Positions 36,620-47,222 are shown, counted from the first letter of the stretch. The stretch: 64,000 nt of DNA from Allonocardiopsis opalescens (GCF_003002095.1 NZ_PVZC01000004.1:1-64000); one strand, 5' to 3'. Translations and numbers: made by a program. The notes: generated by a model not told the origin, from the letters alone.

Positions 36620-37183
36620 GTGGCGACGACCAACGACCTCAAGAACGGCATGACCCTGCGGCTCGACGGCGGCGACCTCTGGAACGTCGTGGAGTTCCAG
36701 CACGTCAAGCCCGGCAAGGGCGGCGCGTTCGTGCGCACCAAGCTCAAGAACGTGCTCTCCGGCAAGGTCGTCGACAAGACCTTCAACGCCGGCGTGAAGG
36801 TGGAGGTCGCCAACGTCGACAAGCGGGAGATGCAGTACCTCTACCGCGACGGCGAGGACTTCGTGTTCATGGACACCGAGACCTACGACCAGATCAACGT
36901 CCCTCCCGTCACGGTCGGCTCCGCCTCCGACTACCTGCTGGAGGGCGCCACCGCCGTCGTCGCGGTGAACGAGGGCAACCCGCTCTACATCGAGCTGCCC
37001 GCCGCCGTCGAGCTGGAGATCACCCAGACCGAGCCCGGCCTGCAGGGCGACCGCTCCACCGGCGGCACCAAGCCCGCCACCGTCGAGACCGGCGCCACCG
37101 TCCAGGTCCCGCTGTTCATCACGATCGGCGAGCGCGTCCGCGTCGACACCCGCAGCGGCGACTACCTCGGCCGCGCGAACTGA
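36620..37183 (+). CDS. efp: Elongation factor P
   Basis: Rescues ribosomes stalled on polyproline. The 187-residue protein has the KOW-like N-domain with the tip loop [12 protein letters not shown] (Lys33 at the position modified in other bacteria), then two OB domains ending [20 protein letters not shown] and YLGRAN. GTG 36620 has GAAGAGAGACGA upstream, and a TAAACT hexamer at 36550-36555 may be its own promoter. aroQ-efp-nusB order is common in actinobacteria. Confidence 0.97.
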   Translation: MATTNDLKNGMTLRLDGGDLWNVVEFQHVKPGKGGAFVRTKLKNVLSGKVVDKTFNAGVKVEVANVDKREMQYLYRDGEDFVFMDTETYDQINVPPVTVGSASDYLLEGATAVVAVNEGNPLYIELPAAVELEITQTEPGLQGDRSTGGTKPATVETGATVQVPLFITIGERVRVDTRSGDYLGRAN

Positions 37184-37279
37184 CCCGCGGCCCCGGGCCG
37201 CGACCCCACGACACACGGCGTACCCCCGCCACACCGCCACGGTCCCGCCGGACACCGGCGGCACCCCTGATGAGGAGCG

Positions 37280-37690
37280 ATGGCCAAGCGCACCAAGGCA
37301 CGCAAGCGGGCGCTGGACGTGCTGTACGAAGCCGAACTGCGCGGCCTGGCGGCGAGTGACGTGCTGAAGCGGCGGGTGGCCCTGGCCGACCCGCCGATCA
37401 ACCCCTACACGGCCGACCTGGTCGACGGCATCGGCGCGCACGCCGAGCGGATCGACGAGCTGCTGACCGAGCACGCCATTGGCTGGACGCTGGACCGCAT
37501 GCCGGTGGTCGACCGCAACATCCTGCGCATCGGCCTGTTCGAGCTGCTGTGGGGCGACGACGTCCCCGAGGGCGTCGCGATCAGCGAGGCCGTGCTGCTG
37601 GCCAAGGAGATGTCCACCGACGAGTCCCCGGTCTTCATCAACGGCCTGCTGTCCCGGCTGCTCGAACTGAAGCCCTCGCTGAACTACTAG
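37280..37690 (+). CDS. nusB: Transcription antitermination protein NusB
   Basis: The 136-residue all-helical protein has motifs RTKARKRALDVLYEAELRG, NPYTADLVDGIGAHAERID, LDRMPVVDRNILRIGLFELL and ISEAVLLAKEMSTDESPVFI. It binds boxA RNA with NusE in ribosomal RNA antitermination. The ATG has GATGAGGAG upstream. Its last bases overlap the convergent VOC gene, so there is little room for a terminator between them. Confidence 0.96.
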   Translation: MAKRTKARKRALDVLYEAELRGLAASDVLKRRVALADPPINPYTADLVDGIGAHAERIDELLTEHAIGWTLDRMPVVDRNILRIGLFELLWGDDVPEGVAISEAVLLAKEMSTDESPVFINGLLSRLLELKPSLNY

Positions 37691-38028
37691 CCGGCCGGCG
37701 CGCCGCCGAAGCCGATCTCGTTGCCGTCGGGGTCGCGGTACAGCGCCTTGCGCACGCCGTTTCCGTAGGCGACCCGCTCCGCGGGCTCGACCCCGCGCGC
37801 CGACGCCGCCGCGACGAAGGCGTCGAGCTCGTCGACGAACACGGTGACCAGGGAGTGGTCGGCGTGCGCGGCGTCCTGCTCGACGGCGACCGAGCGGTGC
37901 TCGGCCAGCTCCCACACCGCCTCGGTGCCGGACACGACGTAGGGCTCGGACCCCAGCAGCCTCGTGTACCAGGGCACCGCGGCGGCCTGGTCTCGGACGT
38001 ATATCCCGGCGTACAGATCGAGCGGCAT
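37687..38028 (-). CDS. VOC (glyoxalase/bleomycin resistance-like) protein
   Basis: The 113-residue protein has the vicinal-oxygen-chelate pattern: YAGIYVRDQAAAVPWYTRLLG, VTVFVDELDAFVAAASARGV and the C-terminal ALYRDPDGNEIGFG with the metal-binding Glu. It could be a small dioxygenase, glyoxalase or drug-binding protein; the substrate is not evident. It stands alone between convergent nusB and a divergent methyltransferase gene. Confidence 0.88.
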   Translation of the reverse strand: MPLDLYAGIYVRDQAAAVPWYTRLLGSEPYVVSGTEAVWELAEHRSVAVEQDAAHADHSLVTVFVDELDAFVAAASARGVEPAERVAYGNGVRKALYRDPDGNEIGFGGAPAG

Positions 38029-38129
38029 GCGGCCATGCTAGAGGCCGCACTCCCGCCCGCCCGACCAGGCCGTTTCCCGACGGCCGCGCCCTGGTCGGCA
38101 CTGTCGGCGGCTGCGTCTAGGGTGGGGGC

Positions 38130-38903
38130 GTGACCGATCGCCCCGTTCCCACGGCCCCGCGCGCGGGCCGCACCACCGTGCTGTGGGAGGTGCTGCGCGA
38201 GGCCCTGGCCGACCTGGTCGGCGGCGCCGGCCCGGCCTCCGGCGCCCGGCGGCCGCTGGACATCGTCGACGCGGGCGGCGGCACCGGCGGCGCCGCGGTC
38301 CCGCTGGCCGAACTCGGCCACCAGGTGACCGTGGTCGAGCCCAGCCCCGACTCCCTGGCCGCGCTGGAGCGGCGCGCCGCCGAGGCGGGGGTGCGGGTGC
38401 GCGGTGTGCAGGGCGACACCGCCGACCTCGCCCACCTGGTGCCGGCCGGCTCCGCTGATCTGGTGCTGGTGCACAACGTCCTGGAGTACGTCGACGACCC
38501 CGCCGTGTCGCTGGCCGACATCGCCGGGGTGGTCCGCCCGGGCGGCGCCGTCAGCCTGCTGGTCGCCAACGCCGTCGCCGCCGTGGTGCACCGCGCCGCC
38601 ACCGGGAACCTGGCCGACGCCGCCCGGCTGCTCGCCGACCCCGACGGCACCTGGGGCGCCGGCGACCCCATGCCGCGCCGCTTCACCCTGGCCGGCTGCA
38701 CCGCGCTGCTGGAGGCGGCCGGCCTGCGCGCCGGCGCCGTCCACGGCGTGCAGGTGCTCGCCGACCTCGTCCCGGCCCGGCTGGTCGACGGCGACGCCGA
38801 GGCGCTGGCCGCCCTGCTCGACCTCGAGCGCACCGCCGCCGTCCACCCGGGGCTGCGCGAGATCGCCACCCAGCTGCACCTGCTGGCCCACCGCCCGGCA
38901 TGA
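38130..38903 (+). CDS. Class I SAM-dependent methyltransferase
   Basis: The 257-residue Rossmann methyltransferase has SAM motif I DIVDAGGGTGGAAVPLA, VEPSPDSLAALERR (acidic ribose-binding residue), GDTADL, and motif IV-like LVLVHNVLEYVDDP. The C-terminal helical half has a cap with DPMPRRFTLAGCTALLEAAG. The substrate is unknown. A TAGGGT hexamer (38118-38123) lies six bases before GTG 38130, suggesting a leaderless start. It overlaps dinB by ATGA. Confidence 0.9.
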   Translation: MTDRPVPTAPRAGRTTVLWEVLREALADLVGGAGPASGARRPLDIVDAGGGTGGAAVPLAELGHQVTVVEPSPDSLAALERRAAEAGVRVRGVQGDTADLAHLVPAGSADLVLVHNVLEYVDDPAVSLADIAGVVRPGGAVSLLVANAVAAVVHRAATGNLADAARLLADPDGTWGAGDPMPRRFTLAGCTALLEAAGLRAGAVHGVQVLADLVPARLVDGDAEALAALLDLERTAAVHPGLREIATQLHLLAHRPA

Positions 38904-40150
38904 GCCGCCGCCAGCTCGACCGCGCCGCCAACCCGCTGGGCTCCGGCCCCGGCGCCTCCGACGACACCGGCTGCCCGATCCTGCACGTCGACATGGACGC
39001 CTTCTTCGCCAGCGTCGAGGAGCGCGAGAACCCCGCCCTCCGCGGCAAGCCGGTGATCGTCGGCGGCGCGGGCCCGCGCGGGGTGGTCTCCTCCGCCAGC
39101 TACGCGGCCCGCGCCTTCGGCGTGCACTCCGCCATGCCCATGTCGCGGGCCCGCCGCCTGTGCCCGCACGCGGTCATCGTCTCCCCGGGCCACGGCCGCT
39201 ACTCCAAGGTGTCGGCCGCCGTCATGGAGATCCTGCGCTCGGTCACCCCCGAGGTCGAGCCCCTCTCGCTGGACGAGGCCTTCCTGGACGTCTCCGGCGC
39301 GCTGCGCCGGCTCGGCCGCCCGGCCGAGATCGCCGCCGAGATCCGCCGCCGGGTCAGCGACGAGCAGCAGCTGACCTGCTCCGTCGGCGTGGCCCCGAGC
39401 AAGTTCACCGCCAAGCTCGCCTCCACCCACGCCAAGCCCGACGGCCTGCTGGTGGTCCCGGCCGCCCGGGTCACCGACTTCCTGCACCCGCTGCCGGTCG
39501 GCGCGCTGTGGGGCGTCGGCGACCGCGCCGAGGAGTCGCTGCGCCGCCTTGGCCTGCGCACCATCGGCGACGTCGCGCACTACCCGCGCGACACCCTGGT
39601 CCGCGAACTGGGCGAGGCGCTGGGCACCCGGCTGGCCGAACTGGCCTGGGGCCGCGACGCCCGCGAGGTCACCGCCGCCACCCCCGACCGCAGCATCGGC
39701 GCCGAGCACACCTTCGACACCGACGTGCGCGACCCCGACGCCATCCGCCGCACCCTGCTGCGGCTGGCCGAGAAGACCGCCGCCCGGCTGCGCGCCGCCG
39801 ACCGCCTGGGCCGCACCATCACCGTCAAGCTGCGCCGGGGCGACTTCAGCACCATCACCCGCTCGCGCACGCTGCCCGAGCACACCGACACCGCCCGCGA
39901 CATCCACACCACCGCCTGCGCGCTGTACGAGGGCGCGGGCCTGTGGGGCACGCCGCTTCGACTCGTCGGCGTCAGGGTAGAGAACCTGGCATCGGGGCAG
40001 GCGACCTCACATCAGCTGGCACTGGACGAACCGGACGCCGGCTGGAGGGAGGCCGAGCGCGCGATGGACCGGGCCGCTCGCCGATTCGGTCCGGGAACCA
40101 TCCGCCCCGCCGCCCTGTTCGACAGGGAGAGTGAAGAGGAGGGCGGATGA
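38900..40150 (+). CDS. dinB: DNA polymerase IV (Y-family)
   Basis: The 416-residue translesion polymerase has catalytic acidic motifs ILHVDMDAFFASVEER and PLSLDEAFLDVSG, then CSVGVAPSKFTAKLAS, a helix-hairpin-helix thumb (LWGVGDRAEESLRRLGLRTI) and the little-finger domain to about residue 390. The active site is intact. No clear clamp-binding peptide was identified in the acidic C-terminus (RESEEEGG). ATG 38900 overlaps the methyltransferase stop, so their expression is linked. Confidence 0.96.
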   Translation: MSRRQLDRAANPLGSGPGASDDTGCPILHVDMDAFFASVEERENPALRGKPVIVGGAGPRGVVSSASYAARAFGVHSAMPMSRARRLCPHAVIVSPGHGRYSKVSAAVMEILRSVTPEVEPLSLDEAFLDVSGALRRLGRPAEIAAEIRRRVSDEQQLTCSVGVAPSKFTAKLASTHAKPDGLLVVPAARVTDFLHPLPVGALWGVGDRAEESLRRLGLRTIGDVAHYPRDTLVRELGEALGTRLAELAWGRDAREVTAATPDRSIGAEHTFDTDVRDPDAIRRTLLRLAEKTAARLRAADRLGRTITVKLRRGDFSTITRSRTLPEHTDTARDIHTTACALYEGAGLWGTPLRLVGVRVENLASGQATSHQLALDEPDAGWREAERAMDRAARRFGPGTIRPAALFDRESEEEGG

Positions 40151-40348
40151 CGGGATGGGACGCAATCCACGCCCAAGGGGGACGGTGCGTTCGCCGCTCG
40201 CCGGGTACGATGGGGGCAGCGGCGTGCACCGGTGCGAACGTCCCCTTCTCAGAAGGCCGTAACGCCTCGTATTCTGGGCATACCACTGACTATCACATCG
40301 ATGTTCAGCACCCGTTTCCCCATCCGGGGGCTGTCTTTGGGAGGCGCC

Positions 40349-40765
40349 GTGCCGCTGTCTGAGCACGAGCAGCGTCTACTCGACCAGATCGAGAGACAGC
40401 TGTATGCCGAGGACCCCAAGTTCGCGAACGCGGTGCGTTCGACGAGTCCGCAGGTCCACTACAAGCGCCGGGTCGTGAAGGCGGCGCTCGGCTTCATGGT
40501 GGGCATCTGCCTGCTCATGGGCGGGGTCATCTTCAGCCAGACCGTTCTCTGGCAGACGATCGTCGGTGTGCTCGGCTTCCTGGTCATGCTGGCCTGCACA
40601 CTGTGGGGTCTGTCCGGCCTGAAGCGGATCAGCAGCGGCGCCGGCTCCGAGGCCGAGGCCGCCGACTCCGGCGGAAAGCCCCAGGCCAAGCGCCAGCAGA
40701 AGCGGGGCATGATGGATCGCCTCGAAGAGCGCTGGCGCAAGCGCCAGGAGGGCGACGACCGATAG
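40349..40765 (+). CDS. DUF3040 domain membrane protein
   Basis: The 138-residue protein begins with the DUF3040 motif LSEHEQRLLDQIERQLYAED and PKFANAVR, followed by two membrane segments (about residues 48-68, LGFMVGICLLMGGVIF, and 72-92, IVGVLGFLVMLACTLWGL) and a Lys/Arg/Gln-rich cytoplasmic tail. It lies between dinB and mraZ in many actinobacteria; the function is unknown. GTG 40349 has TTTGGGAGG about 5 bases upstream. Possible -10 hexamers TACGAT and TATTCT lie at about 40206 and 40270. Confidence 0.9.
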   Translation: MPLSEHEQRLLDQIERQLYAEDPKFANAVRSTSPQVHYKRRVVKAALGFMVGICLLMGGVIFSQTVLWQTIVGVLGFLVMLACTLWGLSGLKRISSGAGSEAEAADSGGKPQAKRQQKRGMMDRLEERWRKRQEGDDR

Positions 40766-40791
40766 CACCGGGCCGCTGCCGGCCCGCCGTT

Positions 40792-40827
40792 GATATGGCT
40801 GCACGCCTCCGGGCGCGCAGCCATATC
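40792..40827. terminator. Long bidirectional hairpin terminator
   Basis: GATATGGCTGC (40792-40802) is exactly complementary to GCAGCCATATC (40817-40827), and an inner CGCC/GGCG pairing extends the stem with one mismatch. It sits between the DUF3040 gene and the convergent DUF2267 gene, so it probably terminates both. Confidence 0.75.
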
Positions 40828-40972
40828 GGTATGTACGGGCCGGATCCGGACAGCGGCGCCATAGGCGGACGGGTGCGCGTCGGCGCCGCTCGGCGACCGG
40901 CCGGTTTCGGACGCCGCCCACGGGAATACCGCCGCCCCGTCGCGGGCGCCGTCCGGCCGCGGCCCGCCGTTG

Positions 40973-41374
40973 TCAGTTCTCGCTGCCGGCCTGCGACAGC
41001 CGGCGCAGGTCCTCGGGCAGGGATTGGCGCACCTTGTCCATGACGCCGCCCGTCGTCGCCTCGTCCAGCACTTGGAAGACCGCGCGGGTCAGATGCGCCG
41101 CCTTCGGCTCGTCCGCGTGGGCCCGGTGGCCGACGCGGGCGACGAACTCCTTCGGGCCGAAGCGCACCGCGTGGTCGGCGTCCGGGGCGGAGGTGACCCG
41201 CCGCAGATGCTCGCCGATCTCCCTCGGCAGCTGCGCGGCCATGTCGTCGGCGAGTTGCGGCGGGATCCGCTCGGCCAGCGTCTCCAGCGTCGCCCGGGTG
41301 GCCGTCTCCGCCGAGCCCCGGCTGTCGAGGCGGGCGCGGGCCTGGACGTGTCCGATGAACATGTCGTGCTGCAT
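40973..41374 (-). CDS. DUF2267 domain protein
   Basis: The 133-residue helical protein starts MQHDMFIGHVQARARLDSRG and has the DUF2267 pattern: RATLETLAERIPPQLADDMA, AQLPREIGEHLRR, and a second repeat ending KVRQSLPEDLRRL. The family is of unknown function and often near stress or membrane genes. ATG 41374 has GGGAGGA upstream. It lies downstream of the transglutaminase gene on the same strand, separated by 195 bases in which no other gene is evident. Confidence 0.85.
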   Translation of the reverse strand: MQHDMFIGHVQARARLDSRGSAETATRATLETLAERIPPQLADDMAAQLPREIGEHLRRVTSAPDADHAVRFGPKEFVARVGHRAHADEPKAAHLTRAVFQVLDEATTGGVMDKVRQSLPEDLRRLSQAGSEN

Positions 41375-41569
41375 CGGTCCTCCCTCGGCTCGGCGGCGGA
41401 CCGGCGATGCGCACCGCCCGCCGCTTCCGGTCGCGGACCGCACCGGCCGAGCCTGGAACCGGGATCCCGCGACTGCTCCGCGAACCGCCGGCCACCGGAC
41501 CGCCGTTCCGATGCGGTACCAGCGCCTCCTATCCGCCGGTCCGGACGAGTATGCACGCGTGGGCGCGGC

Positions 41570-43972
41570 TCAGGGCGCCGGGACGCGGTCGGCCGCCCCG
41601 GCTCCGACGGCCGCCGGCGACTCGGCGTCGGGCGAAGGCGGACGCCCGGGCCGGGTGCCGCGTTCCCGCAGCGTGCGCAGGGCCCGGCCGACCGCCGCCG
41701 GCAGGGAGCGCGGCGCCAGCGCGGCGCGCAGGCGGTCGATTCGTCCGGCGCGCTCGGCGAGCGCGCGGCGCACCGCCGTGCTGTCGGCGCGCAGCCCGGC
41801 CGGGGCCGAGGGCGCGGGCGCGTAGCGCGCGGTCTCCTCGGCGAGCGCCACTCGGCGCAGGGCGTCGGCCGCCGGCGGGGGGAGCCGCAGCTCCACCGCC
41901 AATCGGCGGGCGACCGTGCGGGGGGAGTCGTCGGGGTGCCAGGCGGCGCCGTGGTCGAGGACGTCGTCGCGCAGCTCCAGCCAGGCGGCGCGCGCCCGCG
42001 CGGAGTCGTCGGCGGCCGACGCCCAGCGCCGGCGGCGCAGCCACAGCCGCAGGGTGCGCGGCAGCGCGAGCGCGAGCAGCAGCGCGGCGCCCACCGCCGC
42101 GGGACCGGCCGCCAGCTCCCAGCCGGTCGGCTCCTCCTCGACGGCCGCACCGGGGCCGGTCAGCTCCTCGCGGTCGCGCGGCGCCTCCTCGGCCTCCTGG
42201 CGCTCCTGGTCGGGGAGGGCCGGTTCGGCGCCGCCCGCGCCGTCCGGGTCGGCGGCGTCGGTCGGGGAACCGCCGGACGGGAGGCCGGCCGCGTAGTCGG
42301 GGGTGCTCGCGGTGCCCTGGCCGCCGAAGCCGCCGGGGGTCGGCTCGAAGCGCAGCCAGCCGTAGCCCTCGAAGTACAGCTCCGGCCAGGCGTGGGCGTC
42401 GCGGGTGGTCACCAGGCGCATCCCGGAGGAGGACGTGCTTCCGGCGGTGTACCCGACGGCGACCCGGGCCGGGATGCCCGACAGCCGGGCCATCACCGCC
42501 ATCGCGGAGGCGAAGTGCTGGCAGTAGCCGGAGCGCTGCGTCAGGAAGTGGGCCAGCGGGTCGACTCCGGCGGGCGCCGGGTCCGGCCGCAGGTCGTAGC
42601 TGAACAGGCCCGAGTCGGCGAAGTACTCCTGCAGGGCCTGCGCCGCCTCGTAGGGGGTGTCGGCGGCCTCGGTGACGGAGCCGGTCACCTCCCGCACCTC
42701 GGGCGCGACCTCGGGCAGCTCCAGGTAGCGGTCGAGGCCGGCGTCGTCGGTGGGCGCGGCCGCGGCGAGGGCGGCCGCGTCGACGTCGACGCGGGTGCTG
42801 GTCGACCGGTAGCTGAGCCCGCCCGCAGTGTCCTCGGTGGAGAAGACCATCAGGGTCTCGGGGTCGGCGTACCACTCGCCCTCGATCTCGACCCCGCGCG
42901 GGGGGTAGGGCAGCGGCAGGAAGCCCATCCGGGTGACATTGGCGTAGACGCTGACGTCGGTGACCACCTGCTCGCCCTCGTCGGCCGCCTCCTCGTCCAT
43001 CCCGGCCGGCGGGGGCAGCGGGTCGCCGGAGACCCGGAAGTCGCCGTGGGTGCGCACCGGCGACATGGTCCAGTCGGTGCCGTCGAAGGTGTCCAGGACG
43101 TGCATGCGCAGGTACGGCGCGTCGGGGTCGTCGGTGCGGTAGCTCAGCACCGGCGCGTTCTCGCCCATGATGAGGTTCTGCCGCAGGCTGGCCAGCGGGT
43201 GCGGGGTGGTGACGGTGCCGCCGACGGACGGGGTGCTCAACTGGGACAGGCCGAACAGGCCGTCGCCGCGCAGCGCCGGCACGCACGAGGGCAGCAGCAG
43301 CGCGCAGGCGAGCGCCACCGCGCTCAGCCGCAGCCCGCTGAGGGCCAGCGAGCCGCGCGCCGCGTCGGCGTCGGCGCGGGCGCGGGCGCGGCGCCGGGAG
43401 CGGACCGGCACGGCGCGGCCCCAGGCGGTGACGGTGTCCCAGCGCTCCAGCAGCAGCAGGGCGAGGTAGGCGGCGGCGACCAGCGCGAAGGCCGCCGCGG
43501 AGCCGCCGTCCTGGCGCAGGGTGAGCGGCGCCGAGTACAGCGCGAGCAGGAGCAGCCCGGTCAGCACGGCGCTGCGCACCGCGACGACCAGCACGTCCAC
43601 CAGCCAGGCCACCCCGGCGGCGATGCACGCGGTGAGCAGCATCATCGCGGGCGTGGTGGGCACCGGCGGCGCGTAGCGCGCGATGTCTGCGCCGATCTCC
43701 GCCAGCGGGTCGCCCGACAGCGACTGCCCGCTGAAGAGGAAGATGCACGCTTCCGCGCCGACGTAGAGCAGCAGCCCCGCGCCGACCGGCTGGACGATGA
43801 CGACGACGAACTCCGGCGCATTGAAGTAGCGGAGGATCACGTTGAAGGCCGTGGCCGCCGCGATGACCAGCAGCGCCGGGCCCAGCCAGCGGGAGTCCTG
43901 GAAGACCGGCTGCAGCAGCAGCATCCCGGCCGCGCTGGCCAGCGCGGCCGCCAGGGTCAGGGCGTACTTCAC
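41570..43972 (-). CDS. TgpA-like transmembrane transglutaminase
   Basis: The 800-residue protein has about six N-terminal membrane helices (residues 1-220), an extracellular transglutaminase-like domain with catalytic Cys in RSGYCQHFASAMAVMARLSG and His in TTRDAHAWPELYFEGYGWLR, then one more membrane segment (near 640) and a cytoplasmic DUF4129-like helical tail. It may crosslink or cleave envelope peptides. GTG 43972 overlaps the DUF58 stop by four bases. With MoxR and DUF58 it forms a conserved operon upstream of mraZ. Confidence 0.92.
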   Translation of the reverse strand: MKYALTLAAALASAAGMLLLQPVFQDSRWLGPALLVIAAATAFNVILRYFNAPEFVVVIVQPVGAGLLLYVGAEACIFLFSGQSLSGDPLAEIGADIARYAPPVPTTPAMMLLTACIAAGVAWLVDVLVVAVRSAVLTGLLLLALYSAPLTLRQDGGSAAAFALVAAAYLALLLLERWDTVTAWGRAVPVRSRRRARARADADAARGSLALSGLRLSAVALACALLLPSCVPALRGDGLFGLSQLSTPSVGGTVTTPHPLASLRQNLIMGENAPVLSYRTDDPDAPYLRMHVLDTFDGTDWTMSPVRTHGDFRVSGDPLPPPAGMDEEAADEGEQVVTDVSVYANVTRMGFLPLPYPPRGVEIEGEWYADPETLMVFSTEDTAGGLSYRSTSTRVDVDAAALAAAAPTDDAGLDRYLELPEVAPEVREVTGSVTEAADTPYEAAQALQEYFADSGLFSYDLRPDPAPAGVDPLAHFLTQRSGYCQHFASAMAVMARLSGIPARVAVGYTAGSTSSSGMRLVTTRDAHAWPELYFEGYGWLRFEPTPGGFGGQGTASTPDYAAGLPSGGSPTDAADPDGAGGAEPALPDQERQEAEEAPRDREELTGPGAAVEEEPTGWELAAGPAAVGAALLLALALPRTLRLWLRRRRWASAADDSARARAAWLELRDDVLDHGAAWHPDDSPRTVARRLAVELRLPPPAADALRRVALAEETARYAPAPSAPAGLRADSTAVRRALAERAGRIDRLRAALAPRSLPAAVGRALRTLRERGTRPGRPPSPDAESPAAVGAGAADRVPAP

Positions 43973-45195
43973 CGGGTCCTCCCGCCGGCCGGAAGCAGGG
44001 TGCGCCACGCCTGGTCGAGCGGGTCGCGGGGGCCCAGCCACAGCGGCCGCCAGCCCGCGCCGCGCAGCACGCGGTCGACCGCGTCGTCGTCGGCGAGCTG
44101 ACCGGGGCCGGTGGAGCGGCGGAGAGGGTCGGTGACCAGTACGGCGACGCGGGCGCCGCGCCCCTGCGCCCCGCCGGCCAGTACGGTCGCCTCGGCCACG
44201 GTGAGCGCGCCGAGTACCGCCACCACCAGGCCCGTCTCCTCGCCCCGCAGCATCCGGGCGCCGTGGGCCAGGCTCACCGTGAGGGTGGGCTGGATGATGG
44301 CCAGCGCGCTGAGCAGCGCCTCCTCGCCGTGGGCGGCGGTGGGCAGCTCCTGCTGCGCGGTCAGGAAGCGCAGCCCGAAGCCGCCCCTCATCAGGTGGGC
44401 CGCCACCGAGGCGGCCGCCGACACGGCCCGCTCGAAGCTGGAGCCGGGGCCCCGGGTGGTGTGGGCGTGCGCCCGGGTGTCCAGCAGGACCGCGGCGCGG
44501 TCGGTGCGCTCGTGCTCCTCGCGGCGCACCATCAGCTCGCCGTGGCGGGCGGTGGAGCGCCAGTGCACCCGGCGGATGTCGTCACCGTCGCGGTACTCGC
44601 GCGGCGCGACGTCGTCCTCGCCGACGTGGGCGATCATACGGGCACCGGTGCGGCCCTCGCCGACGCCCTGGCCGTGCAGCAGGCCGTCGGGCAGCGGGGT
44701 GAGCGCCGGGGTGACCAGCAGCGAGGTGGTCCTGGGCACCGGCTGGTCCAGCTCGGCCAGGCCGAAGGGGTCGGCGATCCGCACCGTCAGCGGACCGACC
44801 TGGTAGCGGCCCCGCGCGTAGGCGCGCAGCCGGTAGCCGAACTCCGCGGTGCCGTGCCGGGCCAGCCGCCCCACCAGGAACCGGGGCGGCTCGCCGAGCC
44901 CGGGCGGCAGGGTGTCGGAGACCATCAGCAGGCCGGTGGGGATCCAGTCGTCATTGCTCAGCCGCAGCCGCACCCGGGCCTCGGAGCCGGCCGGCGCGCG
45001 CACCGGCCGGATCTCCCGCGCGCAGCTCAGCCGCAGCCGGCTGCGCCGCACCAGCGCCAGCGCCGCCAGCGGCAGCACCAGCGCGAGCACCCCGACCGAG
45101 AGCAGGTGGTGCTCACCGAGCAGGAAGGCGCAGCCGATGACCGCGCCCCCGACCGCCAGGAAGGAGCGGCCCCGGGTGGTCAGCGCTCCGAGCAC
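43969..45195 (-). CDS. DUF58 domain protein
   Basis: The protein of about 408 residues has two N-terminal membrane segments (residues about 12-50), a strand-rich periplasmic region with RLRAYARGRYQVGPLTVRIADPFGL, and the DUF58/VWA-like cytoplasmic domain DDVAPREYRDGDDIRRVHWR. DUF58 proteins act with MoxR ATPases in assembling or activating partner complexes. GTG 45195 begins one base after the moxR stop with GGGG upstream; an alternative GTG at 45213 adds six residues but has no ribosome site. Confidence 0.92.
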   Translation of the reverse strand: MLGALTTRGRSFLAVGGAVIGCAFLLGEHHLLSVGVLALVLPLAALALVRRSRLRLSCAREIRPVRAPAGSEARVRLRLSNDDWIPTGLLMVSDTLPPGLGEPPRFLVGRLARHGTAEFGYRLRAYARGRYQVGPLTVRIADPFGLAELDQPVPRTTSLLVTPALTPLPDGLLHGQGVGEGRTGARMIAHVGEDDVAPREYRDGDDIRRVHWRSTARHGELMVRREEHERTDRAAVLLDTRAHAHTTRGPGSSFERAVSAAASVAAHLMRGGFGLRFLTAQQELPTAAHGEEALLSALAIIQPTLTVSLAHGARMLRGEETGLVVAVLGALTVAEATVLAGGAQGRGARVAVLVTDPLRRSTGPGQLADDDAVDRVLRGAGWRPLWLGPRDPLDQAWRTLLPAGGRTR

Positions 45196-45196
45196 C

Positions 45197-46234
<1,038 letters not shown>

Positions 46235-46525
46235 GTGCCCTCCTCGGCCCTCCGGCCCAGCTACTCGTATGCCATGACAGTAAGGGCTGGACGCCCGGTA
46301 CGCGACGTCACGCCGCAATACGGGCATACCGTCGCACTGCGCCGCCGGACCGGCACCCGGTGCGACGGCGGCGGCTCCTCTATCACGGAGCGGTGACGCC
46401 AGGGGAGGGCCCGGCGGCGGCCGGAGCGGCGCCCCTCGGGCGCCCCACCGCCGCCCCACTCTGCTCCACCCCTTCTGACCTGCGGTTTTGCCCTGGCGAT
46501 CTCGGCGACACGGCGTCGAAAACTG

Positions 46526-46567
46526 TTGACCGTGGGGAACAGTGGAGTAAGGTGGGGCTCCGTGGAG
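46526..46567 (+). promoter_or_regulatory. mraZ promoter with four MraZ boxes
   Basis: TTGACC (46526-46531) and TAAGGT (46548-46553) form a promoter with a 16-base spacer. Four direct repeats GTGGGG, GTGGAG, GTGGGG and GTGGAG start at 46532, 46542, 46552 and 46562, exactly 10 bases apart, matching the helically phased repeats bound by MraZ. They cover the spacer, the -10 and the start region, so MraZ should repress the dcw cluster from here. Confidence 0.85.
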
Positions 46568-46606
46568 GGCAGTTCCACTCCACATCGGCGGCGGGGGGTG
46601 GTGCCG

Positions 46607-47038
46607 GTGTTTCTCGGTACGCACTCGCCGCGCCTGGACGAGAAGGGACGGCTGTTCCTTCCGGCGAAGTACCGCGACGATCTGTCGGGAGGGCTGGTGA
46701 TCACGAAGGGCCAGGAGCGCTGCCTCTACGTTTTCCCCGTGGAGGAATTCCGGCGTATCACCGAGGCCCTGCGTACCGCACCGGTCACCGCCAAGGCCGT
46801 CCGCGACTACAGCCGGGTCTTCTTCGCCAGCGCCTCAGACGAGATCCCTGACAAGCAGGGGCGGGTCACCGTGCCCGCCAACCTGCGTCAGTACGCCGGG
46901 CTCAGCCGCGACTGCGTCGTCATCGGGGCCAACACCCGGCTGGAGATCTGGGACGCGCAGGCGTGGGCGGCCTATGAGGCCGAACAGGAGCAGGCGTTCT
47001 CGGATCTGTCCGAGGAGGTGCTGCCGGGGGTCCTGTGA
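46607..47038 (+). CDS. mraZ: Transcriptional regulator MraZ
   Basis: The 143-residue protein has two SpoVT/AbrB-like halves: [20 protein letters not shown] with YRDDL, and [20 protein letters not shown] with ANLRQY. The DEKGR/DKQGR motifs contact DNA, and the ring-shaped oligomer binds the phased repeats just upstream, repressing its own cluster. GTG 46607 is chosen because homologues start with this FLGTH segment; GTG codons at 46598 and 46601 are also in frame. It is the first gene of the dcw cluster. Confidence 0.95.
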   Translation: MFLGTHSPRLDEKGRLFLPAKYRDDLSGGLVITKGQERCLYVFPVEEFRRITEALRTAPVTAKAVRDYSRVFFASASDEIPDKQGRVTVPANLRQYAGLSRDCVVIGANTRLEIWDAQAWAAYEAEQEQAFSDLSEEVLPGVL

Positions 47039-47222
47039 TGGTGAACGGCGAAGCATTGCCGCCGGGCCTAGTCCGGCGAGGTCTCCACCCGCTCCGCATG
47101 CCAGCTGGCGTACCTTCCCCGGCGCCAGGTGGCCGTCGCGTACAGACGTGTGACGGAGGGCGGATGGGGACCTGGCCGAACCGAGTCGGGCGGCGGCGGG
47201 CGTTCAGCGGGAGGGGGCGGAC

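Noticed and set aside
40970-44101. A very long plus-strand open frame (over 1000 codons) opposite the transglutaminase and DUF58 genes
   Set aside because: It is antisense to genes with clear catalytic motifs and has the low-complexity Gly/Arg/Gln composition of shadow frames in high-GC DNA.
47039-47222. A short open frame between mraZ and rsmH
   Set aside because: It has no ribosome site, no recognisable family and Arg/Gly/Pro-biased composition; the gap is better read as a leader.
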